Shown here piece by piece: positions 1 through 10,740 of a stretch of 44,352 nt of DNA. Both the position numbers and the translations under genes were made by a program. The stretch's first letter is position 1; the number at the start of each line of letters is the position of its first letter. The stretch comes from Ophiostoma sp. CBS 140.51 (Eukaryota; Ascomycota; Sordariomycetes; Ophiostomatales; Ophiostomataceae): the NCBI GenBank assembly GCA_029298735.1, contig JANSLP010000268.1:1-44352 (forward strand). Direction: 5' to 3'. The notes below the pieces were generated by a model. It was given only the letters and a program-made list of their open reading frames with translations. It made no database searches and was not told where the DNA came from.

Positions 1-942
1 TGTGGGAGAGAAGATGTTTGTGACGTCCGTGTCGCGATGTTGGATGAGATGGACGAGAAGAGTTCGGTCAAGGACGATGCGCCAGGAAAGGCATGGCTGG
101 AGACGGAGGAAGGTCGAGTGCGTCTGTAAGTGTACAGTAGAGTGTACGCGACAGTTTGGACGTGGAGTCGTTGTCGTTGAGTCCCAACGTCGCAAGTTGA
201 AGCGTTGAACTCGACAGACGTTGTTCGCTGATTCTCACTGAAGCTCGGTCCAAGACGCCCAAGACCAAGACGCGCTGGCCAGCCACGAACAAAATAAAGT
301 GGGGACCTTCTTAAAGTGGTCGGCTCTCTTCATATGAACAGTCAAGGGTACTCTAAGATGAACACATCATCTACGTCTGCAATGCTATTGTCGTTCTGTC
401 AGTGGGTTATGTTGGTTTGATATATTTTCTAAATTTATTTTAGATTTTTTATCGAGTTTGCATCTCCAACTTTATAAGTTGAAAGCAGCTTGCATCTCCT
501 ACAACGCCGTTTATCAAAGTCACTCTTCTTGAGGGTCACGTGCGATCGTCGACAACCGCTGCCGATGCTCTTATTAGGGCGATTTTGGGCCGTATTACGT
601 CGAGAGAAGGGAAGGGAAAGACCCCGCCTCGGCGCTAGCAAGCTTTCGCAGTTTCTTTGCAGCAAGTTCTCCTCCCTGCGTCTGTCGTTTGCTCTTTCCT
701 GCACCTTCCAGAGCCGCTTTAACAAATTTCCGTGCTCTCGTTGGTGAAGGTCTTTCCTCTTTCCGATTGACTTGCCGGATCTCTTACTCTTGTCCAAGAC
801 CCACTCGAGTCAACTTGACGACATCATCGACAACCAAAAAAGACGAAAATCGACGACAACCGATAGCTACCGAGCATTGACAAATCTCACAGTCGACATT
901 CAATTTCACTTCACTCTATATCGACACCCCCACGACACCACA
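1..942. other. Gene-free left edge and PAM17 leader
   Basis: I find no frame here with recognisable protein features; the open frames are short and arginine- or serine-rich. The right part (about 750-942) is the probable 5' leader and promoter of the PAM17 gene, with pyrimidine-rich tracts. The left 300 bases could belong to an untranslated region of a gene outside the window. Confidence 0.5.
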
Positions 943-1824
943 ATGCTCACGACGACAGCCCCGACGCTGCTCCGCCCGGGCCTGGCTGTGGCCTCGCGGA
1001 CAAAGCCTGCCGTGACGACGGCAACCAAGACATCTGCTGCATTCATCCTGCGGCGGCCGACAACCATTTCCATGGCCATGCCCAAGATGCAGAGCCGGAT
1101 GTTTGCTGCTCCGGCTGGTCCCCTCAAGCGCAAGATCACTCCGACCACTCCTTCCACCTTTCGTCGCTGCGCATCCAGCACTCCCAACTCCACAAAGACC
1201 AACACATCCTCCTCCACAACCCTCCACAGCCGGCCGCCAGCAACGGGCGCCACGCGCAACCGCGATGCTGCCGTCGACGCTGCTGCGGCTGCCCGCATTG
1301 CCGAGCGCGCCCAGGCCGATGCCCGCGTCAATGCCGCCACGAGCAACGGTCCCTCGACCAAGGACCTGCCGCCGCTCGACTGGAACACGTTCTTTGCCCT
1401 CCGCAAGACCCGCCGGCGCATCCAGGTTGCGTTCAGTGTGACGGGCGGTCTGACGGGTGGACTCGTAGGTGGACTATTTCTTGGGTCCGGCGTCGCCGAG
1501 CCAATTCTGAGCACAATCCCCCTGGACCCCTTCCTGACGCTGGGTCTTATGACATTTGGTTTCGCCGCCCTCGGCTGGCTGGCCGGCCCGTCGATTGGCA
1601 ACGTCGTCTTTTATGCATGGAAGCGGCAGTACAAGACGCAAATGACTTTGAAGGAAACACAATTTTTTGCGCGCATCAAGCGCAACCGGGTGGACCCGAC
1701 GGCGTCGTCGGCGGGCAATCCGGTGCCCGACTTTTACGGGGAGAAGATTTCGAGTGTGGCGGGGTACCGGCAGTGGCTCAAGGACCAGCGGGCGTTTAAC
1801 AAGAAGCGGACGACTTTTGTATAG
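943..1824 (+). CDS. PAM17: PAM17, subunit of the mitochondrial presequence translocase motor
   Basis: This 293-residue protein matches PAM17, an inner-membrane protein that helps assemble the import motor (with Pam16/Pam18) at the TIM23 channel. The first ~150 residues are rich in Ala, Arg, Thr and Ser with almost no acidic residues, as expected of a mitochondrial presequence. The conserved part starts with LDWNTFFALRKTRRR. Two hydrophobic, glycine-rich membrane segments follow (around GGLTGGLVGGLFLG and LGLMTFGFAALGWLAG), then the PSIGNVVFY motif and a basic tail. The ATG at 943 (context CACAATG) is chosen because the open frame upstream of it lacks a good start. The stop is TAG, and the frame stays open for 87 further codons (see findings). 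The gene converges on UBA4, whose stop lies at 2090. Confidence 0.9.
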   Translation: MLTTTAPTLLRPGLAVASRTKPAVTTATKTSAAFILRRPTTISMAMPKMQSRMFAAPAGPLKRKITPTTPSTFRRCASSTPNSTKTNTSSSTTLHSRPPATGATRNRDAAVDAAAAARIAERAQADARVNAATSNGPSTKDLPPLDWNTFFALRKTRRRIQVAFSVTGGLTGGLVGGLFLGSGVAEPILSTIPLDPFLTLGLMTFGFAALGWLAGPSIGNVVFYAWKRQYKTQMTLKETQFFARIKRNRVDPTASSAGNPVPDFYGEKISSVAGYRQWLKDQRAFNKKRTTFV

Positions 1825-1843
1825 GCGAGCAAGACGAGCCTCC

Positions 1844-1951
1844 GAGCGAAGCGAGGATGTGAGGAAGAGAAGATAAGCGAACGAAGTGAGCTACGAGCGC
1901 AGCTAGGAAAGAACGCGAGCGCAGCGAGGAGAACAACGAGCGCAGCAAGGA
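1844..1951. repeat. Five degenerate copies of a GAGCGMAGCGAGGA-type 14-mer
   Basis: Near-copies lie at 1844-1857, 1879-1890, 1895-1908, 1917-1930 and 1938-1951, just 3' of the PAM17 stop. Further copies of the same word occur elsewhere in the window: 3027-3040 and 3051-3064 (inside UBA4), 3788-3801, 5579-5592 and 34037-34050 (inside the monooxygenase gene). Confidence 0.75.
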
Positions 1952-2089
1952 CGCAAGAGAGGAGAAGTCCATGTCACACTATTTACAATTACTCTTTACT
2001 TTTCAACTTTTTTTACGCAGAACGAATACAAAATCCAACTCTTTGCATGACATTTTTCGTTATGTGGTATCTATTGTACATGATGTAGT

Positions 2090-3574
2090 CTACACAAACG
2101 GCATGGTCGAGTCGACCTGGCGCTTCCATGCGAGGATGCCTCCCTCGACGTCGCCGACAAACCGTGAACCTCCCTTGTCGAGGCCCAGCGTCTTGAGCTG
2201 TCTTGTAACTACCTGCGAGTCGTTGCCAACACGACAAACCAGGTAGATGGGTGTTGTTTCTTCAGTGATACCCTCTGGCAGCCAAGATGGAAGGCCGTCT
2301 ACTGCTTTGCCAGTCTGTGTTTTCGAGTATGGAATGTTGATAGCCCCAGAGATGGAGCCCATATTGTAAAACTCCTTTTCTCGTACATCCAGCAGCCAGT
2401 GCTTTTGTGTCGAGTCCTGCTGGTTGTGCAACTTCCGGAAGTCAGTAACAGACACCCGTTCCTCGGGCTGCAGAATGTTCTGCGTCACGGCCGTACTGCC
2501 GCCGCAGAACTGCACATAGTCTGGCCAGCCGTTGTTGTCGACATCCCCCAGACTACCCAGCTTCTTGAGAGGCGCATCCTCTGAACAGGCAAAACAGTGT
2601 TCCCGCCGGCCCTTGAGACGCACTGTCCGGAACGAGGGAGCCGCCAACCCGCCTGCACCGCCGGCGGAGAACAACGTGAGTGTAGGCGACGGCACGGACT
2701 CTGTCGGCGGCACAGTCACCAACACCCGAATCGCCTCCAGTGCTTGCAAAACACCCATCACGCCCACCACAGGACCCAGCACACCACCCTCGGCACACGA
2801 CGTCTGGCTCGCCGCCGGTGGTGGTCGCGGGAACACGCAACGGTAGCAGGGGCCCTTGCCGACGGGCCAATTCAAGACGGTCAACTGGCCGTCAGTCCTC
2901 AATGCTGCGGCCGAGACAAGAGGAATGCCCGCACGAACACACGCGTCCGAGATCAAGTACCGGATCGCTGGGTGGTCGGTGCAGTCCAGAACAAGATCGA
3001 TCTTCTTTCTGTCCTCGTCTTTTGTGTCCTCGCTGCGCTCGTCTTTCTTGTCCTCGCTGCGTTCGCCGTCGCCGAGGAATCTACTGACGTTGTCAATAGT
3101 CAAGTGCTCTCGGTAGACCGTATACTGGATGGTCGGATTCCGCTCTCGCATCGCCGCCGCCAGACTGTCCACCTTGTACTCGCCCACTCGCGCCGCCGCG
3201 TGGCCAATCTGCCGGTGCAGATTCGACGTCTCGACCGTGTCGCCGTCGACCAACGTCAAATGGCCGACGCCAGCACCGGCAAGATACAGAGCAGCAGGAC
3301 ATCCCAAGCCGCCTGCTCCAACGATCAAGACGGACGCTTTCTTGAGTCGCAGCTGGCCGTCCACGCCGACGCCCGGTAAAATCAGTTGGCGGGCATACCG
3401 GTCGTACTCGTCAGACACAAGTGGCCAGGGCCAGGGTGGTGCTTCTGTCGAATGCGATGCATCTTCAGCCTTTGCATCTTGTTGTTCTGCCTGCTCTCCT
3501 TGCTGGAGCTGCTCGCGGAGTGAGTGCAGTTCGACTTCTGCCGCCGCAATGCGTCGCCGTAAGTCGGCGGACAT
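2090..3574 (-). CDS. UBA4: UBA4/MOCS3-type adenylyltransferase and sulfurtransferase
   Basis: This 494-residue cytosolic enzyme combines an E1-like ThiF domain with a C-terminal rhodanese domain. Family members adenylate and thiocarboxylate Urm1 (tRNA 2-thiolation, urmylation) and the small molybdopterin-synthase subunit; the Aspergillus counterpart is cnxF. Visible landmarks are the ATP-binding loop GAGGLG (87-92), DGDTVETSNLHRQ (110-122), zinc ligands C243/C246 and C327/C330, the E1 cysteine C260 in TSCAEGG, and the rhodanese loop CRVGNDS with C447. A short coiled N-terminus (1-40) precedes the ThiF domain, as in MOCS3. Odd: residues 169-191 form an acidic/basic insertion containing two ERSED repeats, encoded by the dispersed 14-mer. 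Family lengths are about 440-460, so the insertion explains part of the excess. Single exon. Confidence 0.93.
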   Translation of the reverse strand: MSADLRRRIAAAEVELHSLREQLQQGEQAEQQDAKAEDASHSTEAPPWPWPLVSDEYDRYARQLILPGVGVDGQLRLKKASVLIVGAGGLGCPAALYLAGAGVGHLTLVDGDTVETSNLHRQIGHAAARVGEYKVDSLAAAMRERNPTIQYTVYREHLTIDNVSRFLGDGERSEDKKDERSEDTKDEDRKKIDLVLDCTDHPAIRYLISDACVRAGIPLVSAAALRTDGQLTVLNWPVGKGPCYRCVFPRPPPAASQTSCAEGGVLGPVVGVMGVLQALEAIRVLVTVPPTESVPSPTLTLFSAGGAGGLAAPSFRTVRLKGRREHCFACSEDAPLKKLGSLGDVDNNGWPDYVQFCGGSTAVTQNILQPEERVSVTDFRKLHNQQDSTQKHWLLDVREKEFYNMGSISGAINIPYSKTQTGKAVDGLPSWLPEGITEETTPIYLVCRVGNDSQVVTRQLKTLGLDKGGSRFVGDVEGGILAWKRQVDSTMPFV

Positions 3575-3828
3575 GGCGGGTTTGTGGTGTATAAGAAATG
3601 AAAGTAAAATGAAAAGGTTTAAGGTGGAGAGAGAAAAGAACAGAAAAAATGCTAAGAAATTGCAAGGTGGTACATTGTCAAATGTTGATTGTTGACTATC
3701 GATGTATTGACGAGAGGGGTCACTGTAAAAATAAAATACAGTTGCGTCGTATTAGCTATTGACAGCTCCAAGGTTATGACGACCTGAGAGCGCAGCGAGG
3801 ACCAAAAAAAAAAGTCAATAAAAAAGGC

Positions 3829-3834
3829 AAAAAA
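3829..3834 (-). terminator. Pol III oligo-T terminator of tRNA-Ser
   Basis: A run of six T on the minus strand begins 5 nt after the discriminator base of the tRNA, with another T run further on. This fits RNA polymerase III termination. Confidence 0.7.
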
Positions 3835-3838
3835 TGAA

Positions 3839-3920
3839 CGATGGGAGTGAGATTTGAACTCACGCGACCGAAGCCATATGATTTCTAATCATACCCATTA
3901 GACCACTCTGGCATCCCACC
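3839..3920 (-). tRNA. tRNA-Ser (anticodon AGA)
   Basis: The minus strand folds into a tRNA of 82 nt without an intron. The acceptor stem is GGTGGGA/TCCCATC, with one G.U pair at 2-71 and discriminator G. The D stem is CCA/TGG. The anticodon stem TATGA/TCATA closes the loop TTAGAAA (anticodon AGA). A class II variable arm (TGGCTTCGGTCGC) follows, then the T arm GTGAG-TTCAAAT-CTCAC. The long variable arm and the anticodon both indicate serine (UCU/UCC codons). CCA is not encoded, as usual in eukaryotes. Confidence 0.95.
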
Positions 3921-4118
3921 TGTTGTTCATGCAATTTTCAAACTAGTACAATCTTATATAGGCCAGTCTCCGTACAGTGCGCCCCTCCACTGTCTTATCT
4001 TATCGCGCCAAAAAAGTTGTGCGATAACCCAAAACCGGTGAACTTAACATTGAGCTCCTGTCAACCTCAACACCACGCACCACGCACCACGCACCACGCA
4101 CTCGTCCACAACGCAACC

Positions 4119-4824
4119 ATGGTATGTTTTTGGTCCTCCCTTCGGTCGCACTTTTTGTTCTCTCGCTAACCTGTAGGCCCCCGTTGCACCCAAAATGAGC
4201 CACCGGGCCAAGGCCCTCGCCCGCATCGCCGACCCGACCCTCCCGCGCAAAGTCCACCGCGAAGACAATACCGTCACCGACGCCTTTTTGCACTCCAAGC
4301 GCGACAAACAGCTGATCCGCAAAGCCACGTTCCGTGCGCGAGTCCTCGATAAAGCGGGGCCAACGAAGAAGCCACTCAAAAGACGTCGTCCTTCGAAAAA
4401 GCTCGTCACCACGCTCGAGTCTTTGGCGGATGCTCTGCCTGACGTCCCGTCCACAAACGACGCCGGGGAGGTCGAATACGACGAGTGGGAAGGCATCAAG
4501 AAGAGACGGCGGCAGCAGAGTTTGAAGACGCGGCCTGGTTCTTTGAAGCGGAAAGAAAAGGTTGTGCAGGCCGAGATGGCCCGTTTCGGCCAGAACCTGG
4601 CACAACTGACGGCCGTCAAAGAAGAGGTTGTCCAGAGGGACGCTGCCGAGACGACAGATGGCGGTATGGAGGTTGAGAAGGACGGCGAGAAGACCACCAC
4701 GGAAACTGCCACTCCTGGTGACGCCACCTCCACAAGACAGTCGACGGCCAACCGCTTTGCTCTCCTGCGCAACTACATCACCATGACCATGGAGCAAAAC
4801 CCGGCCTTTGCCAAGCAGGAGTAG
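4119..4824 (+). CDS. SLX9: SLX9-like ribosome biogenesis protein
   Basis: The gene has two exons: 4119-4121 (the ATG alone) and 4177-4824, giving 216 residues. The 55-nt intron 4122-4176 has donor GTATGT, branch GCTAAC and acceptor GTAG. After splicing, the protein starts MAPVAPKMSHRAK. It is small and very basic, with the SLX9 hallmarks: a TDAFLHSKRDKQLIRKATF-like segment (about residues 36-54), then VTTLESLADALPD (about 84-96), then a lysine/arginine-rich helical stretch. SLX9 is a nucleolar 40S pre-ribosome factor acting in ITS1 processing and small-subunit export. Starting at the internal ATG (4195) would drop six residues; the intron signals favour the spliced form. Confidence 0.82.
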
Positions 4825-5634
4825 AGGAAATGGAGGAGAGGAATATGCTTTTGAGCGAGTTTGACTTTGGATTTGAAAGGCGCACGGCGTTGGTTGTCCA
4901 AAAGGGTTTGTTTGGAAAGAACCACTATTTTTTTTTTTTTTAGTTTTACGTCTGATGAATATAAGAGTTATCTTTTAATTTACTTGTCTAAATCAGTTGT
5001 GCCTGTGAATGAATTTATTGCAGAAGAATAAAACTGATGGACTTTGATATATTTTATTGTAAGTTTAATTTGGTTTATGTATCAACTGATTTCTTGTTCA
5101 ATTTCTTTTTCACATATTTCTTGTGTATAGACTTATAATAAAAGCATAATCGATTTCTTTTTCTCGTCTAGTTTATGGTCGTGGTGGTAGTATTCAACCT
5201 TCATTGTTAGCATCACGATGCCTACAGTCTACGCGACACAATACAGTCTCAGTTAAGATGCTCAGTATATTTCAACTATTTGATTCTTTTGTCATGTGTA
5301 TAAGAAGCAAATTATAGATTGATTGCGCGCGTGCCCAAACGCCAATCCACCAACTCCTTGCAGAAGATGTAAAGAAGTATATGATTACCCGCCTGGTAAT
5401 ATCGTAAAACAGAAATAGAAACCAAGAACGGTAGGATATAAAAACAGGAAAAGTACAAAGAGTAAAATACAAAAACAAATGGCAGCCGTATATCATTTCA
5501 TCTCGTCTTTTTGTGTAAAGAAATCGTCATGCGTGTGAGAGAGTGAGAGAGAGTGTGTGTCGAGTGGTTGAGTGTACACTCTCGCTTCGCTCGAGTCGTG
5601 GGTGTTGGACCACTTCCGCTTCGCTGCAGTGGTC
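4825..5634. other. Convergent 3' intergenic region, AT-rich
   Basis: This lies between the 3' ends of SLX9 (plus) and the protease gene (minus). It is AT-rich with poly-T/poly-A stretches and holds only short frames. It presumably carries the 3' UTRs of both genes. A near-copy of the dispersed 14-mer lies at 5579-5592. Nothing else is recognised. Confidence 0.5.
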
Positions 5635-8083
5635 TCACGAAATCCTCGGCGTCTCCTTCTTGCTAAAGTGCATGGGCGACGCACTCCTGCGCCGTTCGGC
5701 TTCCCGCCGCAGATTCTCAATAATCCGCAGCATCTCTTGCCGGCCGCCCTGTGCATCAATCATTTTGCCGCCCAGACTCATGCTGACTTTCTCGCGGGCG
5801 TGGGCATTGAGGAGGCGTTTCACCAGCAAAAACCGCATCAGGACACACACAAACACACCACAGTCAATGTTGTTGGCCTGCTGGGGCGTGTCTTCAATGT
5901 CACGGAAGCGCAGCGGGGTGTTGAGGACAGCGGCCATACGGGTGGCGACGTTGCGGGCGGCGTGGGTGTTGCAGCCGCCCATGGAGTCGTAGTGGAACGC
6001 GACGCCGTCTGTAATCGAGATCAACAGCAGACTCCAGTGGGAGCCAGCCTCGGCCGTGCCCATGTTGCGGATGGCGGCGTCGCTGATGGGCAAGAAGATG
6101 TGGGTGGTCTGGTCAAAGCGCGGCAGAGCACTCCTAGCATCCTCGATGCGCGAGTTCATCAGCATGACGCTCATGGTGGCGCGCAGCAGCACGATACGGG
6201 CCTGCGGGTACTTGGGCAGGACCTCATGCTCCAAGTACTCCTCCCAAAAGGTAATGTTGTTGTCCGTGAGCCAGTCGTTGCGCAGGACATGCACGTCTTC
6301 GTGGTAGAGGGTGACGTCGTAGTAGGACAGGTAGGGCTTGGACATCTGTGCATCCACGGTTAGTTTCTCGTTGAATTCAATGCCGCGCATATTCAAGTAC
6401 GCCTCCTTTTGGCTGGTTAACTGCCGACCCCTGCGTATCAGACCGATCGACGCCATGTCCAGCGCCTTTTCCTCCTCGGCACTCAACGGGTCCGCCCACT
6501 TGAACGGAGGGGAAGGGCGCGGCTGGTTGCGCTGGTAGGCACGCGGTTTGCCCTTGTAATCGTCTTTGGCGTCGTTCCACAGGCGCTCGACGACCATTAG
6601 GTGGTTGCCGCCACTGGCAGCACGGTCGATGGTATGCGGGTGGTTGCGATAGGCTTCGGGGTGGAGTGGCGTGTTGTTGCGCTCCGGGACAAAACAAGTC
6701 GACATCCACACGGTTTCCTCTGTTGTGTCCACGTCCGGATACAAGGGGAGAATCTGCTGGGACGGTGCCCAGTCGTCGTGCTGGTTATGGTCCCACTCGC
6801 ACTTTAGGATGGCAGCCGCCTGCTTCGCCAGTGCGATGCGGTCGTCCTCTTTGTCATCGGGTGACGAGCGGTCACGGGCGACCATGTTCGCGGTGAGGAG
6901 TGTTGTGGGCAGCGCGGGCAGAGAAGATACGGGCAGCTCCACAGCACGGAGGATGGGCGAGGGGGGAGGCGCTGGAGGCACAGTCCAGTCGTCTGTCCAA
7001 TCTCTCGTCGCGGGGATGTAGACTTTGTTCCTGGGAGGCTCGACAGGTTCGACAGGTTCGTCTGCCTGGTCAGGCTCGATGCGTTGCTCAGGTTCGACAA
7101 ACTCGACAGACTCGATAGGTTCGTCTTGGTCGACAGTCTCAAACTCCCTGATAGGGAGGGAGACAGGCGGAGCGTGCTTTCTGCCAGTGTGCCTCTTGAT
7201 GGGCATGGCATCCTCGTCGTCCTCGTCCTCTTCCTCGTTCTCGTCGTCCGCTTGCGCTTCCTCATCGTCCTCCTCGTCGTCCATAATAATATTGCGTTCA
7301 CGAATCTTTCTGAAGAGGAGGATCTCTTGCTTCTTCTTCTTCTTACTCTCTTCAAGCTGCTTGATCTCCTCTTTAATCTCATTCTCAAGGTCTCCGCGGC
7401 TGCGTTTGCGTGAAGTCTTGGTCGGGGAGATTGTGGGAGAGGGAGAGACAGAGACAGAGACAAAGGCAGAGGCGGAGACGGAAACCCCAGAAACAGTATA
7501 ATCAGAATCGGAGGACCGTCTGCGAGTAGGAGAAGGAGAAGGAGAGGGCGAGATAGAAGGAGTGTGTTGGCTGACATTCGAGGGTGAGGCAGGCGGAGGT
7601 GTGTTGTGGAGAGTGTCGTAGCCAGAGTCGTTGCGGTTGTGTTTGCGGTGGTTGTGGAAGTCGTTTTGGTGGTCGCTGTCGTGGTCGTTGTGGTCGTTGT
7701 GGTCATTGTCGGAGCCCGAAAGTGAACGGTCGAGAGGTGCGCCTCCCTCATCATTGTCCTCGGAATCCTCCTCTTTCTTGGACAAGTCCTTGTTGTCCAG
7801 TTCCAGTTCCATGTTGCCGACGCGTTCCATGCCGGACTCTTCGTCACCATAGACGCCGCGGTCGATGAGGCCTTGGGTTTTGCGGTACTCCGCTTGGTAT
7901 CGCAAGACATGATACATGACGAAGGAGATAAAAATACAAAAAGACAGGAAAACAGAAGAAAAGAAGAAAAGAAAAACAGAAGCGATCGCACAAAAGAAAA
8001 GTGCAGACAGAAAGTAAAAAAAAAGTCAATTAGAGACTTACGGAATCTCCAAGGTGCCGTGCTAAGCGTTGCCGAAAGGGCAT
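5635..8083 (-). CDS. Ulp1/SENP8-like cysteine protease (family C48), DEN1-like
   Basis: The C-terminal ~230 residues are a C48 peptidase domain that removes ubiquitin-like modifiers. The fold opens with YYDVTLYHEDVHVLRNDWL and TFWEEYLEHEVL. The catalytic set is visible: His in HWSLLL (about 631), Asp in FHYDSMGG (about 648), Gln six residues before Cys in IDCGVF (about 684 and 690). The arrangement resembles SENP8/DEN1 (NEDD8-specific) more than classical Ulp1, but specificity is inference. The N-terminal ~400 residues are disordered, with His/Asp/Asn repeats, polyacidic runs and EPVE-type repeats. My model has exon 1 at 8083-8042 (MPFRQRLARHLGDS), a 154-nt intron with donor GTAAGT and a long AG-free pyrimidine tract, and exon 2 at 7887-5635, giving 764 residues. 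The acceptor is a weak GAG. The alternative is an intronless start at 7917 (760 residues). Confidence 0.82.
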
Positions 8084-10740
8084 TGTATTTTTGTATGTTT
8101 TTTGTGTAGATTTGGTATAGCAGAGGCACAGGAGAGAGAGAGAGAGAGAAGTCTAGATGTTCCTGACGAGGCGTCAAAGAAGGCAAGAAAATCAAAGGAG
8201 ATGTATGTGTTTGTCGTCGAGTCTAGTCGAGAAATTTCGCTATGTATTCGCAGTTTCGCAAAAGTGTCGCTTTATTCTCTCGACGTTTCGGGTTTCGTAC
8301 TTTCTATCGCTAGGAGTCGCTTCGGTGGTCGGTCGTCGTATGTTGTCGGTGTCGTCGTTGGTTGTTGGTCTCTTTTTTTCTGGGGAAGAAAGAAAAGAAA
8401 AAGAGAGAGGTACAAGAAAAAGATGACGACAGAGGAACAGAGGAGAGACGAGAAGAGGGACCAAAGGGCTTCTTGGAGGGCAGAAAAAAGGTTGCTGCAC
8501 CTAGAAAAAGCGGCGAAAAGCGAAAGCGGGAAAGCGGGAGAAAAAAAACGAGAGAAGGAAAGCGCGAGGGACGAGGGTAGCCTGAAAGCTGGGGCTGGGC
8601 GCAGGCGCGTGTTACGTCGTCTGGAGCGGAAGTAGGGCGAATTGCTCGGCAGGGTGCTGCACAGAAGAGGGGCAGCAGACAGTGCAGGAAAGGGAGTGGG
8701 TAGTGACTCTGATTTGTTTCGTAGTCAGTACCCGGACCGGATGTTCTGGGCGCCAAAAAAGAGGAAGAGAGAAGAAAACTTTAGGTAGTCTTGTAGGCTA
8801 GTGGCGGGTTGTTCCAGCGTGACAGACTTTGTAACCTGTTCGACTTGTATCTTTCTTCTTCCAAGAATTCTTCGACAGGTCACTTGTAGCGTTTCGTCGC
8901 GTGTGTGGCTCGTCGATTTGTTTGGCGTGCCTGGTGACTTTTTCGACTTTAACTTTTGTATCTTTTGTGTTTTTGTTTTGTGTTTTGTATTTTTGTAAAT
9001 AGAGGTTTGCGACAGGAGATATCTCGAGTGTCACAAGAGGTGAAGAAAAGCTGAAAAGGTCGAAAAATCGAAGGAGACGACTTTTCGATAGTAGCTGTTG
9101 ACGGAAGTTGTGTTGATTGAATTGAATAGAAATCAAGGGAAACAGATTTCTATCAGAGTTGAAGTTGAAGTGCGTTGATGGATTTGGCAGATCGCAGATT
9201 TGTTTTCGTTTAAAGCGGTGTGCGTATGCGGTGTGCGTGCGGATGTGATTTGGCTTGAAAGTTGGGGTGCTGTGACTGAGAACTGTTTTGGAATGAGGAA
9301 CAAAAGAGGAAGAGAAGAGCTGGCACGAATCGAGGAGAAAGCGGTCCTTTGGGTTGTGCGAAGTGGTGATGACTGAAATGTCAGTTGATGGAATATGGTG
9401 AAATGAAGCCTGACCGTTGGATGCGGTGCTGTAGACCTACTGACGTAGAAATGTTGAGATTTCAATGGTGAGGTCAATTTGATTACATAGAGACGGTACT
9501 CCGTAGAGGAGGACTCAATAGACTGAGTGAGTTTGCGAAAATGACGTTTGGGCCCATTCACGGTCCTCCCACGAAGCCATTCAAATGTATTGTTCTGCCG
9601 CACAAAACAAATGTCACGACGATGCACCGATGATACGACGATAAGATAAGGATCTCTCTCTTTTTCTTTCGTTCTTTTTTGCTATTGTTCTACGTGACTT
9701 TGCTCTGACGTTGGATTTTGCGGGGAGAGACCTGTACTTTCTACTTTGCGGCAAATGTCCCCTACGTAATGCTGCAGTAGCGTGAGGCGTTTGGTTGGAG
9801 ACCTTCCCCTCCATTCCTTTTGAGTGAGTGAGGGTGAGGCCCCGTCTCCCCATTGTACGTTGTTGGCCTCCTCCTCAATGCTGGGCTGCCCTGCTGCGCC
9901 CATGACAATGCGCGTCCCCTACTGACCCCATCCATGGACTGCGGCGCATTCAGTCGTCACCGATGTTTTGACACGAGAGAAAGTCGAAAAGGAAAAGGAG
10001 CTTGAATAGAAATCTAGAACGCGGTCTACATTATTCCGTGCAGCTAACTCTGTTGTCCTCTCCCATCCTGGTCTGAACAGACCCCATGCTTGTTTCATCC
10101 CATTTCCAGTCCTCCCGCACTCAGAACAGACATTTTTTCTTCTTCTTGCCTTCTCTCTTTGGAATCAAACTGCTCATGTGCAGCCTGAAGCATTCTTGTC
10201 TCTCCCTTATCCTCCTGCATTCTTCTCCTCCACTGCCCGCCGGTAGTTGGTTGCCGCCCGCAAGGCTTGCCTAAAACAAAACACCCGCCTGCATGTGTGC
10301 GAGAGTGGATTTTCTGCAGCTAACCACAAGAGCAATTGTGAGCCACACAGCCATAAAAATATGTGACGAATAACAATGATGAATGACACGCGATGACGCT
10401 GGGCCAGATCGGGCCATTGAACAGCAGACGCAGAAAAACAAGGCACGCGAGGAAAATGCAGAAGGAGAACAGACGATGAACAATGGAAAATAAAAATGAC
10501 AAAATGGACTAAAGAAAACAGTGCGATGAATGCAAATATTAAGCAAGGCATGGAAAAAATGACACTTACACACGGCATGTACGTAGCAGGTGTAAAATAC
10601 AGTCAAAGACTAAACACACCGGCCCGGTGGAATCACATAGCAACGAACAGACAGAACAACAAACAGTAAGGAAAACAAATGCAGACAAATCACGAGGAAA
10701 TGAAAATAAAAGAGAAAAGAAGTAGAAACGAGAGCACGCA
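8084..10740. other. 2.7-kb gene-free region
   Basis: The left third is purine-rich on the plus strand (pyrimidine-rich on minus) and is the probable long 5' leader/promoter of the protease gene, with a GA run near 8130. The rest holds open frames of up to 188 codons, but these are low-complexity or lack any conserved-looking segment. I identify no tRNA, rRNA or transposon. A non-coding transcript cannot be excluded. Confidence 0.45.

Noticed and set aside
8069..8635. 188-codon plus-strand frame
   Set aside because: Arises from the purine-rich leader of the protease gene; Lys/Glu/Arg low complexity.
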